A stretch of DNA of 64,000 bases. It comes from Fibrobacterota bacterium. Its GTDB lineage: Bacteria > Fibrobacterota > Fibrobacteria > UBA11236. The stretch is from assembly GCA_028287505.1 (NCBI GenBank), contig JAQBPN010000011.1, forward strand, positions 1 to 64,000, written 5' to 3'. The position numbers were made by a program, and so were the translations under genes. The notes below the pieces were generated by a model. It was not told where the DNA came from and ran no database searches. It saw nothing but the letters and a program-made list of their open reading frames with translations. How positions within the stretch are numbered: position 1 is the first letter of the stretch; the number at the start of each line of letters is the position of its first letter. Shown here one piece after another: positions 41,569 through 50,515 of the stretch.

Positions 41569-41761
41569 TCGAGAGCGCTCCCACGGGACAGAATCGCACG
41601 CAGATGGTGCAGTACGTGCATTTGTCCTGGAAGACCTGGAGATCGACGCCGAACATGTCCAGCGCCAGATCCGGACACGTGCCTACGCAGCCTGCGCACG
41701 AGATGCACTTGTCCCGATCAAGGAGCAGGGTCTTGTTGGGTCTTTTGACTGCAGAGGGCAT
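41549..41761 (-). CDS. 2[4Fe-4S] ferredoxin
   Basis: A 70-residue ferredoxin with two complete cluster motifs: CISCAGCVGTCP (Cys 19, 22, 25, 29) and CTYCTICVRFCP (Cys 48, 51, 54, 58). It carries electrons at low potential. The ATG at 41761 is preferred because longer in-frame readings cross the intergenic region. Its 3' end overlaps the geranylgeranyl-reductase-family gene by 20 bp, so the two are translationally coupled. Confidence 0.9.
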   Translation of the reverse strand: MPSAVKRPNKTLLLDRDKCISCAGCVGTCPDLALDMFGVDLQVFQDKCTYCTICVRFCPVGALSIEKSKL

Positions 41762-41810
41762 TCCGGGCCAGGCTGAATGTGTCGAAAACGAGCTAAAATA
41801 GTACAAAAAT

Positions 41811-41874
41811 TTGAATCCCCGCACCGGCCGGCGCTGCGGGAATGCCGGGCCGAGATTCAATCGAAGCGGGGATT
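41811..41874. promoter_or_regulatory. Overlapping alternative inverted repeats in divergent intergenic region
   Basis: Two inverted repeats share the same left bases: TTGAATC (41811-41817) pairs with GATTCAA (41854-41860), while AATCCCCGC (41814-41822) pairs with GCGGGGATT (41866-41874). They cannot form at the same time. The site lies about 120 bp upstream of the radical SAM start and could be a 5'-UTR switch or an operator; no transcription start is known. Confidence 0.35.
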
Positions 41875-41996
41875 AAGTTATATTTCCGTCGGCCCTTGGC
41901 CGCGCGGACGGCAGCGATGGCAACCTGATTGCAATAGGCTTTACCCAGTTTCGGGCGGGAACCCTTCCAAGGGATCCTCCCGCCTTCCCTGAACGG

Positions 41997-44615
41997 ATGG
42001 AAATGCGAAAATCTCCCTTATTGGACGAACTGGAGAAGATTCTCCCCTTCGTCAAGAATCCCGGCAAGTATATCGGCGGGGAAAACAACCAGGTGGTCAA
42101 GGACCCCTCGACCCTTTTGGCCGACATGGTGCTGGTTTTTCCGGACGCCTACGAGTTGGGGATGTCGCATAACGGGACCAAGGTCCTGTACCATATCCTC
42201 AATCGGGAACCGGACCTGGCGGTCGAACGCGCTTTCGCCCCCATGCCGGACTTCGCCGAAAAGCTCCGCGAGCACGGATTGCCGCTTTACGCTCTGGAGT
42301 CCTATCGTCCCATTTCCGAATTCCACGCCATCGGCATCTCCCTGCAGACGGAGTTGAACTACACCAACGTGCCTTACGTGCTGGAATTGGGCGGCGTGCA
42401 AGCCTTCAGCAAGGACCGGGCGGAAGCGGACCCTTTCGTAATCGGCGGCGGGCCCTGTATGGCCAACCCGGAACCGGTGGCGGACTTCTTCGATCTGTTC
42501 GTGATCGGGGACGGGGAAATCCTGGCCGTGGAAGTGTTGCGTTGCATCGGCCGCGGCCGCAAGGCCGGATTGTCCCGCGAAGCCATCCTTCGCGAGCTTT
42601 CCGCCCTCAAGGGCGTCTATGTTCCCCGCTTCCTGGACGTGATTGAAAGCCCCCATGGCGAAACGGTTCCCAGCATCGACGGTTCCCAGGGACCGTACCT
42701 GCGGGCCAAGACCATCCAGCGCGCGTGGGTGGAAGTCCTGAACAAGGACGATTATCCGGTCAAGAACCTGGTGCCCCACGTCAAGCTGGTGCATGATCGG
42801 TTCTCGGTGGAAGTGATGCGCGGGTGCACCCAGGGTTGCCGTTTCTGCCAGGCCGGATATTGGTACCGCCCCAACCGAGAACTGAATGCGGACGCGGTGG
42901 TGGAGATCTCCCGCGCGGGGCTGGAAGCCACCGGCGAGACCGAACTGGGATTGCTCTCCCTGTCCACGGCCGATTACGGCCCCGTCGAGAAGGTGTTGGA
43001 CGCGCTCATCGATCAGGATGATTTCGAGGACATCAGCGTCTCGCTCCCGTCCCTGCGCGCCAACAGCTTCGGCCAGGGGCTGGCCCGCAAGGCCGCGGCC
43101 CTCAACGGAGGCAAGAGCGCCACCTTCGCTCCGGAGACCGGATCCGAACGCCTGCGCAAGATGATCAACAAGACCATCAGCGACAAGGACATGTACGAGG
43201 CGGCCGAAAGCGTGTTCGGCAACGGCTTCCACAACATCAAGCTGTATACCATGGTGGGCCTGCCGACGGAGAACCTGGACGACATGCGCGCCTTCTGCGG
43301 GCTGATCGACAACCTGAACAAAATCGGACAGAAGCATTCCAGCCGCAATACCGTGCATGCCAGCATCGGCATCCTGGTACCCAAACCTTTCACTCCCATG
43401 CAATGGGTCCCCTTCATGGACGAGGAGAGGGTCAACGAGCACATCCGCTTCGTGCGCGAGGCGTTCAAATACGTGCGCAGCGTGCGGATCAGCTGGGCCG
43501 ATTACGGCCTGGCCCACGTGGAGAGTTTCTACTCCCGCGCGGACCGTAAGGTTTCCGGGATGATCTACAAGGCCTATAAACACGGCCAGGTCTTCGAATC
43601 CTTCGGCGAACATTTCAAGTATGACGGCTGGAAGGGCCTGTGGGCCGAGAGCGGCTATCCCCAGGAGCGCGTCTTCCGCGAACGCGCGCTGGACGAGGTG
43701 TTCCCATGGGACTTCATCCATGCGGGCGCCAACAAGGGCTTCCTCAAGAACGAATACAAGAAGATGCTGAAAGAGGACAGCGCCCCGATTCCGGATTGCA
43801 AATGGGGCGATTGCCAGAAGTGCGGCATCCCCGGCAACGGCCTGGACACCAAACTGTCGCCCATGCCCGAGAAGTATGCGGCCATCAGCCGGACTCCTGA
43901 GGAGATCAAGGCGCTGGCGGCGGCGCGCAAGCATCGTCGTTCCGGCGTGTTCGCCTATCATCTGGTCTACCGGAAGTCGGGCCTATCGCGGTATATCGCG
44001 CACCAGAATACCCTGGATCTGTTCGAGCGCGGCTTCCGCCGTCTCAAGCTCAAGCTCAATTATTCCGAAGGCTTCAGCCCGCGTCCCATCATCCGCAACA
44101 CCGGCGCCCTTCCCCTGGGATTGGAGTCCCGCAAGGAATTGCTCGTGATCGAAACGCGGGAACGGCTGGAAAAAGATCTGGACGGGCTTTGCAAGCGCTT
44201 TTCCGCGGTCCTGCCCGCGGGCATGGAAGTGGTCTCCATCCGCGAGGTCCCCAAGTCCCGCATGCCGCACGTCTCCGACATCACCTACCGCTCCGGCAAA
44301 TTCCCGGGCGGCCTTTCCGCTCTGCAGGAAGGCTTGCGCCGGTTCGAATCCGGAACCTACAAGCGCCACCAGCGCAGCCGCGAAAAGGACATCGATCTGG
44401 CCGACGAGATCCAGAAGGTGTGGATGGAGAACGACGAACTGTGCCTGGTCGCCAAGACCCATCCCAGCGGATCGTCCATCAGCCCGTACCTGGCATTCGC
44501 GGGCTTGCTGGAAACCGACGCGGAAACCCTGAGAAGCACGCCCATCTACAAGGATGACTTCACCCTGGAAAACACCTTGCAAAAGAACCCCCTGCAAAAA
44601 GCGGTGGCCCCATGA
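41997..44615 (+). CDS. B12-binding radical SAM protein fused to DUF2344 (TIGR03960 + TIGR03936)
   Basis: An 872-residue protein. It begins with the TIGR03960 N-terminal region (KNPGKYIGGENN, then VFPDAYELGMSHNG, a B12-binding-like part). The radical SAM domain carries the cluster motif RGCTQGCRFCQAGYW (Cys277, 281, 284). The C-terminal DUF2344/TIGR03936 domain (about 650-860) starts at RYIAHQNTLDLFERGFRRL. This fusion is widespread and often near ribonuclease or ribosomal genes, but its reaction is not established. The start ATG is at 41997, with a second Met two codons on. It begins a six-gene run; the stop overlaps the next start by 4 bp. Confidence 0.9.
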   Translation: MEMRKSPLLDELEKILPFVKNPGKYIGGENNQVVKDPSTLLADMVLVFPDAYELGMSHNGTKVLYHILNREPDLAVERAFAPMPDFAEKLREHGLPLYALESYRPISEFHAIGISLQTELNYTNVPYVLELGGVQAFSKDRAEADPFVIGGGPCMANPEPVADFFDLFVIGDGEILAVEVLRCIGRGRKAGLSREAILRELSALKGVYVPRFLDVIESPHGETVPSIDGSQGPYLRAKTIQRAWVEVLNKDDYPVKNLVPHVKLVHDRFSVEVMRGCTQGCRFCQAGYWYRPNRELNADAVVEISRAGLEATGETELGLLSLSTADYGPVEKVLDALIDQDDFEDISVSLPSLRANSFGQGLARKAAALNGGKSATFAPETGSERLRKMINKTISDKDMYEAAESVFGNGFHNIKLYTMVGLPTENLDDMRAFCGLIDNLNKIGQKHSSRNTVHASIGILVPKPFTPMQWVPFMDEERVNEHIRFVREAFKYVRSVRISWADYGLAHVESFYSRADRKVSGMIYKAYKHGQVFESFGEHFKYDGWKGLWAESGYPQERVFRERALDEVFPWDFIHAGANKGFLKNEYKKMLKEDSAPIPDCKWGDCQKCGIPGNGLDTKLSPMPEKYAAISRTPEEIKALAAARKHRRSGVFAYHLVYRKSGLSRYIAHQNTLDLFERGFRRLKLKLNYSEGFSPRPIIRNTGALPLGLESRKELLVIETRERLEKDLDGLCKRFSAVLPAGMEVVSIREVPKSRMPHVSDITYRSGKFPGGLSALQEGLRRFESGTYKRHQRSREKDIDLADEIQKVWMENDELCLVAKTHPSGSSISPYLAFAGLLETDAETLRSTPIYKDDFTLENTLQKNPLQKAVAP

Positions 44616-45034
44616 ACGAGACCCCCAAATCCTCCGGCCCGGCGGAACTGAAAGAAAGCATCGAGCGCCTGGACGCGATGCTCGCCTCGGAAACGGCGGA
44701 AGAGAAGATCCGCGCGGGCATGGGCATACGCCTGGCCCTGGGCATGGCCCAGGAATTGAAATCCGGGAAGTCCCTGGGTTCTGAAACTGCAGATCTGGTT
44801 TCCGATTGGGTCGCGCATTACGGCCAGGACACCGTGAACGCGGCCGTGATAATCGCCCGCGAATTCCTGATCAAGCCGAATGCGATGCGCACCGCCCTGG
44901 GCAAGAAGTTGGGCCTGGAAAAAGGGGAAGGCGACGAAGAGGCAGGGGAAGACGCGGAAGACGATCTTGACGGGGAATTCGCGGCCGAAGGGGACGAGTT
45001 GGAAGACGGAGAGCCCGGGGAAGCTCCGGAGTGA
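44612..45034 (+). CDS. Small acidic-tailed protein of unknown function
   Basis: A 140-residue cytoplasmic protein. The first 100 residues are helical (ELKESIERLDAMLASETAEE, then GIRLALGMAQEL). The last 35 are very acidic (KGEGDEEAGEDAEDDLDGEF) and probably disordered. It overlaps the radical SAM gene and the Ppx/GppA gene by 4 bp each, so it is translated with them. No family recognised; an accessory role to one of its neighbours is likely. Confidence 0.65.
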   Translation: MNETPKSSGPAELKESIERLDAMLASETAEEKIRAGMGIRLALGMAQELKSGKSLGSETADLVSDWVAHYGQDTVNAAVIIAREFLIKPNAMRTALGKKLGLEKGEGDEEAGEDAEDDLDGEFAAEGDELEDGEPGEAPE

Positions 45035-45918
45035 GCGAACTCTTCGCTTCCGTCGACATCGGAACGAATTCGGCCCTGCTTCTGATTGCCGAACGCGGCG
45101 ACGGCTTTCTGCAACCGGTTTCCCAGCGGATCGCCGTACCGCGGGTGGGACGGAACCTGGCCGCTACCGGCCGCATTTCCGACGAGTCCTCCCTGGCCCT
45201 GACCGCCGCTCTGCGAAGCTTCCTGGCCGAAATCGCTCTCCGCAAGGCCAGGCTCGTAGGCGCGGTGGCGACGCAAGCCTTCCGCATCGCCGCGAATGGC
45301 CCGGAGCTGCTGGCCGGGATATCGGAAATCCTGGATTGCCGCGCCCGCATCATCACGGGACCGGAAGAGTCGCGCCTGGGTTACCTGGCGGTGGCGGACC
45401 GGCATCCCTCGCCGGCCCTGGCCGTGCTCGACATCGGCGGAGGCAGCACGGAAGCGACGCGCAGCCAAGGCGGAGAATCCATTCCCATCGGCGCGGTCAA
45501 CCTGCTGGAGTCCTGCGGCCGGGACGCAGCGGCCTGCAGGGCCAAGGCAGCGGAGGCTTTCCGCGGGAAGTTCCGGGACTGGAGCGGGACTCCCGATCTG
45601 GTGGCGGTGGGCGGCACGGCCACGGCCCTGGCCATGCTGGAACTCAAGCTTCCCGGATTCGATTCCGCCGCCATCGAAGGATTGGAAATCGGGCGCGCCC
45701 GCATCGGCGCGACCATAGACCTGCTGGCTGGCCTGTCCGAGGAAGCCAAGCTGGGCCTGCCGGGCATGGAAAAAAGCCGCGCCGACATCCTGATGCCGGG
45801 TCTCTGCATCCTGGAAGCCTTCCTGGACGCCGTGGGCGCCGCCCGTTTCCGCGTTTCCGATCGGGGCGTGCGGTATGGAATCATCCTCGATTGGCTTGCC
45901 GCCGCCGGGGGAAAGTGA
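45031..45918 (+). CDS. Ppx/GppA-family phosphatase
   Basis: A 295-residue protein of the exopolyphosphatase / guanosine-pentaphosphate phosphohydrolase family. Phosphate-binding motifs are FASVDIGTNSALLLIAERG (about 5-23) and VLDIGGGSTEATRS (about 132-145). It has only the minimal two-lobe domain and no HD or C-terminal extension, i.e. the short form. It breaks down polyphosphate or pppGpp and so links to phosphate and stringent control. Start is GTG at 45031, overlapping the upstream stop (GTGA). Confidence 0.88.
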   Translation: MSELFASVDIGTNSALLLIAERGDGFLQPVSQRIAVPRVGRNLAATGRISDESSLALTAALRSFLAEIALRKARLVGAVATQAFRIAANGPELLAGISEILDCRARIITGPEESRLGYLAVADRHPSPALAVLDIGGGSTEATRSQGGESIPIGAVNLLESCGRDAAACRAKAAEAFRGKFRDWSGTPDLVAVGGTATALAMLELKLPGFDSAAIEGLEIGRARIGATIDLLAGLSEEAKLGLPGMEKSRADILMPGLCILEAFLDAVGAARFRVSDRGVRYGIILDWLAAAGGK

Positions 45919-45976
45919 AAGTGAAAATCGAAGTGAGAGTTGCAGTGGATTCCCAATCAGACCAGAGTCTTTACCC

Positions 45977-46678
45977 ATGCGCATAAATCGTTACCTCGCC
46001 CTGTGCGGATTCGGCAGCCGCCGGGCCGTGGAAGACCTCATCCGCGGCGGCGCCGTGTCCATCGACGGGGAAATCGTTTATGATCTGGCCCGCCAAATAG
46101 GGGAGAACGACAAGGTCAAAGTGCTGGGCAAGCCCGCCGTTCCCCCGCGGGAACATGAGTATGTCATGCTCAACAAACCTAAGGGATACCTCTGCTCCGC
46201 GAGCGATCCCTTCGAGCGGCCCACCATCTACAAATTGATGCCGGCCGAGTTCCGCAAACTCCATTATGTCGGCCGCCTCGACTACAACAGCCGCGGCCTG
46301 ATTCTCCTCACCAACGAAGGAGGATTGACCCATTCCCTGCTCCATCCCAGCCGGGAAGTGCCCCGCACCTACCGGGTCTGGACCCGGAAGCCCCTGGCGC
46401 CCAAGGACATCAAACAGCTTTTGGCCGGGGTGGACATCGGGTTCGAGGATGATGCCGTGGCCGTGTCCGTAAAGGCCGTCCAGGATCACACGGAAATTGT
46501 CCTCCAGGAGGGGAAAAACCGTGAAATCCGCCGCATGCTGGAAGTCGTGGGTTACCGAGTGGTAGACTTACAGCGGATACGGTTCGGAAGCTTGGAGTTG
46601 GGCGATTTGCCCGAAGGCGAATACCGTCGATTGAGCGCTTCCGAAATATCGCGATTGCATGGAAAGAAAAAGGAATGA
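45977..46678 (+). CDS. RsuA/RluB-family pseudouridine synthase
   Basis: A 233-residue RNA-modifying enzyme. An S4 RNA-binding domain (MRINRYLALCGFGSRRAVED to about residue 55) is followed by the catalytic domain with GRLDYNSRGLILLTNEG; the catalytic residue is Asp102. The GKNREIRRMLEVVGY segment (about 177-191) is also typical. The target is an rRNA uridine, but RsuA, RluB, RluE and RluF types cannot be told apart with confidence. The 58-bp gap upstream makes a separate promoter possible. Its 3' end overlaps the next gene by 20 bp. Confidence 0.9.
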   Translation: MRINRYLALCGFGSRRAVEDLIRGGAVSIDGEIVYDLARQIGENDKVKVLGKPAVPPREHEYVMLNKPKGYLCSASDPFERPTIYKLMPAEFRKLHYVGRLDYNSRGLILLTNEGGLTHSLLHPSREVPRTYRVWTRKPLAPKDIKQLLAGVDIGFEDDAVAVSVKAVQDHTEIVLQEGKNREIRRMLEVVGYRVVDLQRIRFGSLELGDLPEGEYRRLSASEISRLHGKKKE

Positions 46679-48188
46679 TGCGGCGCTGATACTGTGGGCC
46701 TTACCGGCCCTCGCCGCCGCCGCGCTCGCGGTTTCCGCACACGCTGCTTCCGCGACCGCGGCCGCCGCGGCCGCTTCCAAGGAAACACCCACCATCCCGG
46801 TTCCGCGCCAGGAACACTCTCCCGTCCTTCTCTCCATTCCCACCGCCAACATGCTCATGCACGGACAATACCGCCTGTCCGGACGCTTCCAGTATTTCAA
46901 CAGCACGGAAATCGGCAACCAGGACACGACGTTCGAACCCGCCACGACGAGCGACGTCCAGAACCTGAACTACACTTCCGAAATCCTGGTCGGCATCGAG
47001 AACCGCGCCGAGGTAGGCGTCCAATACGGCCGGGAACTTTCCTTCTCCATCAAGGCCCTGCTGCTGCGGGAAGATCTCCTCTGGCCGGATCTCGTGTTCG
47101 GCGCGCGCAACCTGTTCGCCAGCCAGGAGGCCGGCCTCTACGGCGTCTCCGATGAACAGACCCTGAAGGATCTCCAATCCGAAAGCTTCGTGATGGCGGG
47201 GAAAAGCTTTTCCCGTTCCCGCGTGCACATGGGGCTTTCCGTTCTCACCCACGCCAACAAGGGTTTCGCCAGCGTCAATGGAGGGTTGGAGCAGGATCTG
47301 GGAGCCGGAGCATTCCTGGGATACGAAGTGTTCGAGCGTTTTTCCGATTTCCACCAGGTGCTGACCCTGCAATGGCGCTACCGCAACCTGGTGGGATTCA
47401 GCCTGGCCATGACCGAGTTCCAATCGTGGATCCGCCAGAGCGGCGAGTGGGGCTTTTTCCTGACGCCTTCGAAGAACCTGAACGATGGGTACAACTCGCC
47501 GGGCATCTCCTTTTCCCTGCAGGTGCTGGGCTGGGTCCCGCATCGCGACAAACGCACCTTGCCCGAACGGGTGGCCATCCTGGAAGTGAAGAACGCGGAA
47601 CTGGAAAAGCAATTGGAGGATTTGGACGCGGTCAAACGGAGGCTGGCCGAACTGGAAGTCCGGGGGGTGGCTCCCGCATCGGCGATGGGAGATTCGGATT
47701 CCCGCAATGCAGCCGCGGAACCCGTGAGCTCGCAGCCCCTTCCAGCGCCCCAGCAGGCGGTCGTTTACCTGAAGTCCATCGCGGAAAAATCCGGTTCCGA
47801 TCTGACCGATCCCAAAGAGGTCCGGGAGTTGATGGCCAAACTGGTGGCCTTGGGTCCGGAAGCCGCCGAGGTGGTCAAACGCGCCGCCGTCGACACCGCC
47901 GCCGGAGTCGTGCGCGTGCACGCGGTGCTGGTGATGGGCTACAGCAAAGACACCGGCTATGTGGCCACCCTGCGTCCCCTGTGCGCCGATTCCGATCCGC
48001 GCATCCGCCGCGAGGCCCTTACCGCCTTGGTCAAACTGGGCAGCCGCGCCGCCCTGGAAGACGCCAAGCGCCTCCTCTCCGATCCGGACGCGACCGTGGC
48101 CATGGCCGCCGGCCAGGCTTATCGCCAGCTCACTCCCGCCCCTGTGAAGGCCCGGACCCCCGCCGCCTCCCGCAAGCGCGCCAAGTAG
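46659..48188 (+). CDS. Exported beta-barrel-like protein with coiled coil and HEAT repeats
   Basis: A 509-residue protein with a signal peptide (LPALAAAALAVSAHAA). Residues about 50-300 are alternating polar/hydrophobic strands (YRLSGRFQYFNST, VGIENRAEVGVQYGRELSFS), as in small outer-membrane barrels. A coiled coil follows (about 310-335, LEVKNAELEKQLEDLDAVKR). The C-terminal HEAT-type repeats (about 370-490, DSDPRIRREALTALVKLGSR) are scaffolds for protein binding. Barrel plus HEAT in one chain is unusual. The start lies inside the pseudouridine synthase gene. Family not recognised. Confidence 0.6.
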   Translation: MERKRNDAALILWALPALAAAALAVSAHAASATAAAAAASKETPTIPVPRQEHSPVLLSIPTANMLMHGQYRLSGRFQYFNSTEIGNQDTTFEPATTSDVQNLNYTSEILVGIENRAEVGVQYGRELSFSIKALLLREDLLWPDLVFGARNLFASQEAGLYGVSDEQTLKDLQSESFVMAGKSFSRSRVHMGLSVLTHANKGFASVNGGLEQDLGAGAFLGYEVFERFSDFHQVLTLQWRYRNLVGFSLAMTEFQSWIRQSGEWGFFLTPSKNLNDGYNSPGISFSLQVLGWVPHRDKRTLPERVAILEVKNAELEKQLEDLDAVKRRLAELEVRGVAPASAMGDSDSRNAAAEPVSSQPLPAPQQAVVYLKSIAEKSGSDLTDPKEVRELMAKLVALGPEAAEVVKRAAVDTAAGVVRVHAVLVMGYSKDTGYVATLRPLCADSDPRIRREALTALVKLGSRAALEDAKRLLSDPDATVAMAAGQAYRQLTPAPVKARTPAASRKRAK

Positions 48189-48246
48189 CCCGCCTCCGGA
48201 TCCGCCTCCGGGCGGCCCGCGATGGATTGGCTATCTTTTCCCTCCC

Positions 48247-49362
48247 ATGCTGACTTCGGATTTCGATTTCGCCTTTCCGGAAAACCTGATTGCCTACCAA
48301 CCGTTGCCCAGGGGGGAATCGCGCATGCTGGTGGCGGACAGGGCCGATGCCGCCGGGGCGGGAGGCGGCGCCTTCCATTTCACGCATACCCGCGGCCTTG
48401 TCGACTATCTCAATCCCGGCGACGCCCTGATCCTGAACGATACCAAGGTGCTGCGCGCCAGGCTGTTGGGCGCCACTCCCGCGGGAGCCAAGGTGGAGGC
48501 CCTGCTGCTGGCCCCGGCAATCCGGCCGGATCCATCGGGGACGCCAGGCGCCGCTTCCCCGGGCCATCCCGCCGGGACCCGTTGGGAAGCCATGGTGAAG
48601 CCGGGAAAACGCTTCCGCGCGGGGGACAAGGCGATTTTCTCGGAACGTCTGATGGCCACGGTGGCGGAGGTGAAGGAAGACGGTACCCGCCTGCTCGACT
48701 TCGATTTGTCCGCGGAGGAATTCCTGCGGGAACTGGAAGTAACGGGAAAGATACCCCTGCCTCCCTATATCAAACGCGAGGCTTCCGAAGCGGATGCGCG
48801 CGCCTACCAGAGCGTCTTCGCGGAAAATCCGGGATCGGTGGCGGCTCCCACCGCCAGCCTGCACCTGAGCGAAGCCATGCTGGAGGCCATCCGGATCAAG
48901 GGCGTGCATATTCTCAAAGTCACCCTGCACGTGGGAGCGGGCACTTTCAAACCGGTGCAAAGCGACGACCTGGAAGACCATGCCATGCATTCGGAGAGCT
49001 ATGTGATGAGCCCGGCCACGGCGGAGGCGCTCAATGCGGTCAAGCGGAGCGGAGGCAAGGTCTGGGCGGTGGGGACCACGGCCGCGCGCGTGGTGGAAAC
49101 CCGGGCCCGGGGCCCGGGGACGCCGGGTTCCGGAGCCGATGTGTTCACGCCCGGGGCGGGGGAGACCCGTATCTTCATCTATCCCGGATACGTCTGGAAA
49201 GGCTTGGACGGTTTGCTCACCAATTTCCACTGGCCCAAGTCCACCCTGTTCATGCTGGTGTGCAGTCTGCTGGGTCAGGAGCGCGCCAAGCGCGCCTACG
49301 CGGAGGCCTTCGCCCAAGGCTTCCGCCTCTTCAGCTATGGCGACGCGATGTTAATCAGGTAA
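48247..49362 (+). CDS. queA: S-adenosylmethionine:tRNA ribosyltransferase-isomerase
   Basis: Adds the ribosyl part of SAM to 7-aminomethyl-7-deazaguanine in tRNA, making epoxyqueuosine. A 371-residue protein with the typical N-terminus DFDFAFPENLIAYQPLPRGE-SRML, then ALILNDTKVLRARLLG, LPPYIKREASEADARAYQSV and the C-terminal GLLTNFHWPKSTLFMLV. All are hallmark QueA segments and the length is normal. Last gene of the run that starts at 41997; a short palindrome and the convergent hemE gene follow. Other queuosine genes are not in the window. Confidence 0.95.
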   Translation: MLTSDFDFAFPENLIAYQPLPRGESRMLVADRADAAGAGGGAFHFTHTRGLVDYLNPGDALILNDTKVLRARLLGATPAGAKVEALLLAPAIRPDPSGTPGAASPGHPAGTRWEAMVKPGKRFRAGDKAIFSERLMATVAEVKEDGTRLLDFDLSAEEFLRELEVTGKIPLPPYIKREASEADARAYQSVFAENPGSVAAPTASLHLSEAMLEAIRIKGVHILKVTLHVGAGTFKPVQSDDLEDHAMHSESYVMSPATAEALNAVKRSGGKVWAVGTTAARVVETRARGPGTPGSGADVFTPGAGETRIFIYPGYVWKGLDGLLTNFHWPKSTLFMLVCSLLGQERAKRAYAEAFAQGFRLFSYGDAMLIR

Positions 49363-49376
49363 AGGGGAGCTCCCCG

Positions 49377-50450
49377 TCAAGATTCGTGAACGCTATCCAC
49401 GAATGCGCGCGCATGATCCGGGGAGATGTCCGGAAGGATGCCATGGCCCAGGTTGTACACATGCGCCCGCCCGCCCACTTCGGCCTTCATGGCCTTCACC
49501 TTGGCGGCGATTTGCTGCGGCGAAGCGTATAGGGCGCAGGGATCCAGGTTGCCCTGGAAAATCTGATTGGGATAGGCGCGCAGGGCGTCTCCCAGGTTCA
49601 CGCGCCAATCCAGGCCCACCACGTCCGCACCCAGTTCCGTGAAATGGGGCAGCAGGTGGGGCGCTCCGTTGGCGTAGTGGACCACGGGCACGTGGGGGAA
49701 TTCCGCTTTCAGGGTCGCGATGATTTTGCGCGTATGGGGGAAAACCAGGGCGCGGTAGGCTTCGGGGCCCAGGTAACCGGCCCAGGAGTCCATGATGGTG
49801 ATGACGTCGGCGCCATGGCGGACCTGCTCGCGCAGATAGGCGGACGTGACCGAAGCCAGTTTGCCGATCAGGACGGTGAAGACTTCCGGGCGGGAGAACA
49901 TGAGGGCTTTGAGGCGCGCCAACTCTTTGGAGGAACCGCCCTCCACCATGTAGGAGGCCACTGTGAAGGGACCGCCGGCGAATCCGATCAACGGCACCCG
50001 ATCGCCCAGGGCCTTCTTGCTCAGGCGGATGCCTTCGAAGACATAGCCGAGCTCGGAATTCAGATCCCCATCGGGCAAGGCGGCGATGACGGCATCGTCC
50101 CTCAGGGGGTTGGCCACGACGGGCCCTTTCTTTTCCTGGAACTCCACGCTCAGGCCCATGGGGGGCAGGAGCACAAGGATGTCCGAGAACAGGATGGCCG
50201 CGTCCACGCCGATTTGATCGACGGGCTGGACGGTGACTTCGGCGACGTGCTCGGGGGATCGGCAGAAGTCCAGGAAGTTCGGGAACAGGCTGCGCACGCG
50301 ACGGTAATCCGCGAGGTACCTGCCCGCCTGGCGCATGATCCAGACCGGAGGCCGCGCGGGCATGCGGCCCTGGGCGGCGTCCAACAGGGAGCTGTTGCGG
50401 AATTTTTGCGCCGCTCCGGCGGGCGCGCCCGTTGCTTTTGATTCAGACAT
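49377..50450 (-). CDS. hemE: Uroporphyrinogen decarboxylase
   Basis: Removes four carboxyl groups from uroporphyrinogen III to give coproporphyrinogen III in haem synthesis. A 357-residue protein with the hallmark PVWIMRQAGRYLADYRRVRS (about 35-54; Arg residues bind substrate carboxylates). Further family motifs are AAILFSDILVLLPPMGLSVE, GFAGGPFTVASYMVEGG and NLGHGILPD near the end. The ATG is at 50450; longer in-frame readings run through the neighbouring prmA region. Cytoplasmic, no other haem genes adjacent. Confidence 0.95.
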   Translation of the reverse strand: MSESKATGAPAGAAQKFRNSSLLDAAQGRMPARPPVWIMRQAGRYLADYRRVRSLFPNFLDFCRSPEHVAEVTVQPVDQIGVDAAILFSDILVLLPPMGLSVEFQEKKGPVVANPLRDDAVIAALPDGDLNSELGYVFEGIRLSKKALGDRVPLIGFAGGPFTVASYMVEGGSSKELARLKALMFSRPEVFTVLIGKLASVTSAYLREQVRHGADVITIMDSWAGYLGPEAYRALVFPHTRKIIATLKAEFPHVPVVHYANGAPHLLPHFTELGADVVGLDWRVNLGDALRAYPNQIFQGNLDPCALYASPQQIAAKVKAMKAEVGGRAHVYNLGHGILPDISPDHARAFVDSVHES

Positions 50451-50488
50451 GTTGGGTAATTTAGAACAAATCGATGGGGCTGACCCGG

Positions 50489-50509
50489 CGGGCCGGTAAT
50501 GCCGGCCCG
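50489..50509 (-). terminator. GC-rich hairpin between prmA and hemE
   Basis: A perfect 8-bp stem CGGGCCGG / CCGGCCCG with a 5-base loop lies 7 bases after the prmA stop. No T-tract follows, so it may mark an mRNA end or a processing site rather than a true terminator. Confidence 0.3.
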
Positions 50510-50515
50510 GGTAAG

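Noticed and set aside
42018-43961. 647-codon open frame on the minus strand
   Set aside because: Antisense to the radical SAM gene with its complete CxxxCxxC motif.
49364-49375. 12-bp palindrome GGGGAGCTCCCC between queA and hemE
   Set aside because: Too short, no loop and no T-tract; no support for a terminator.
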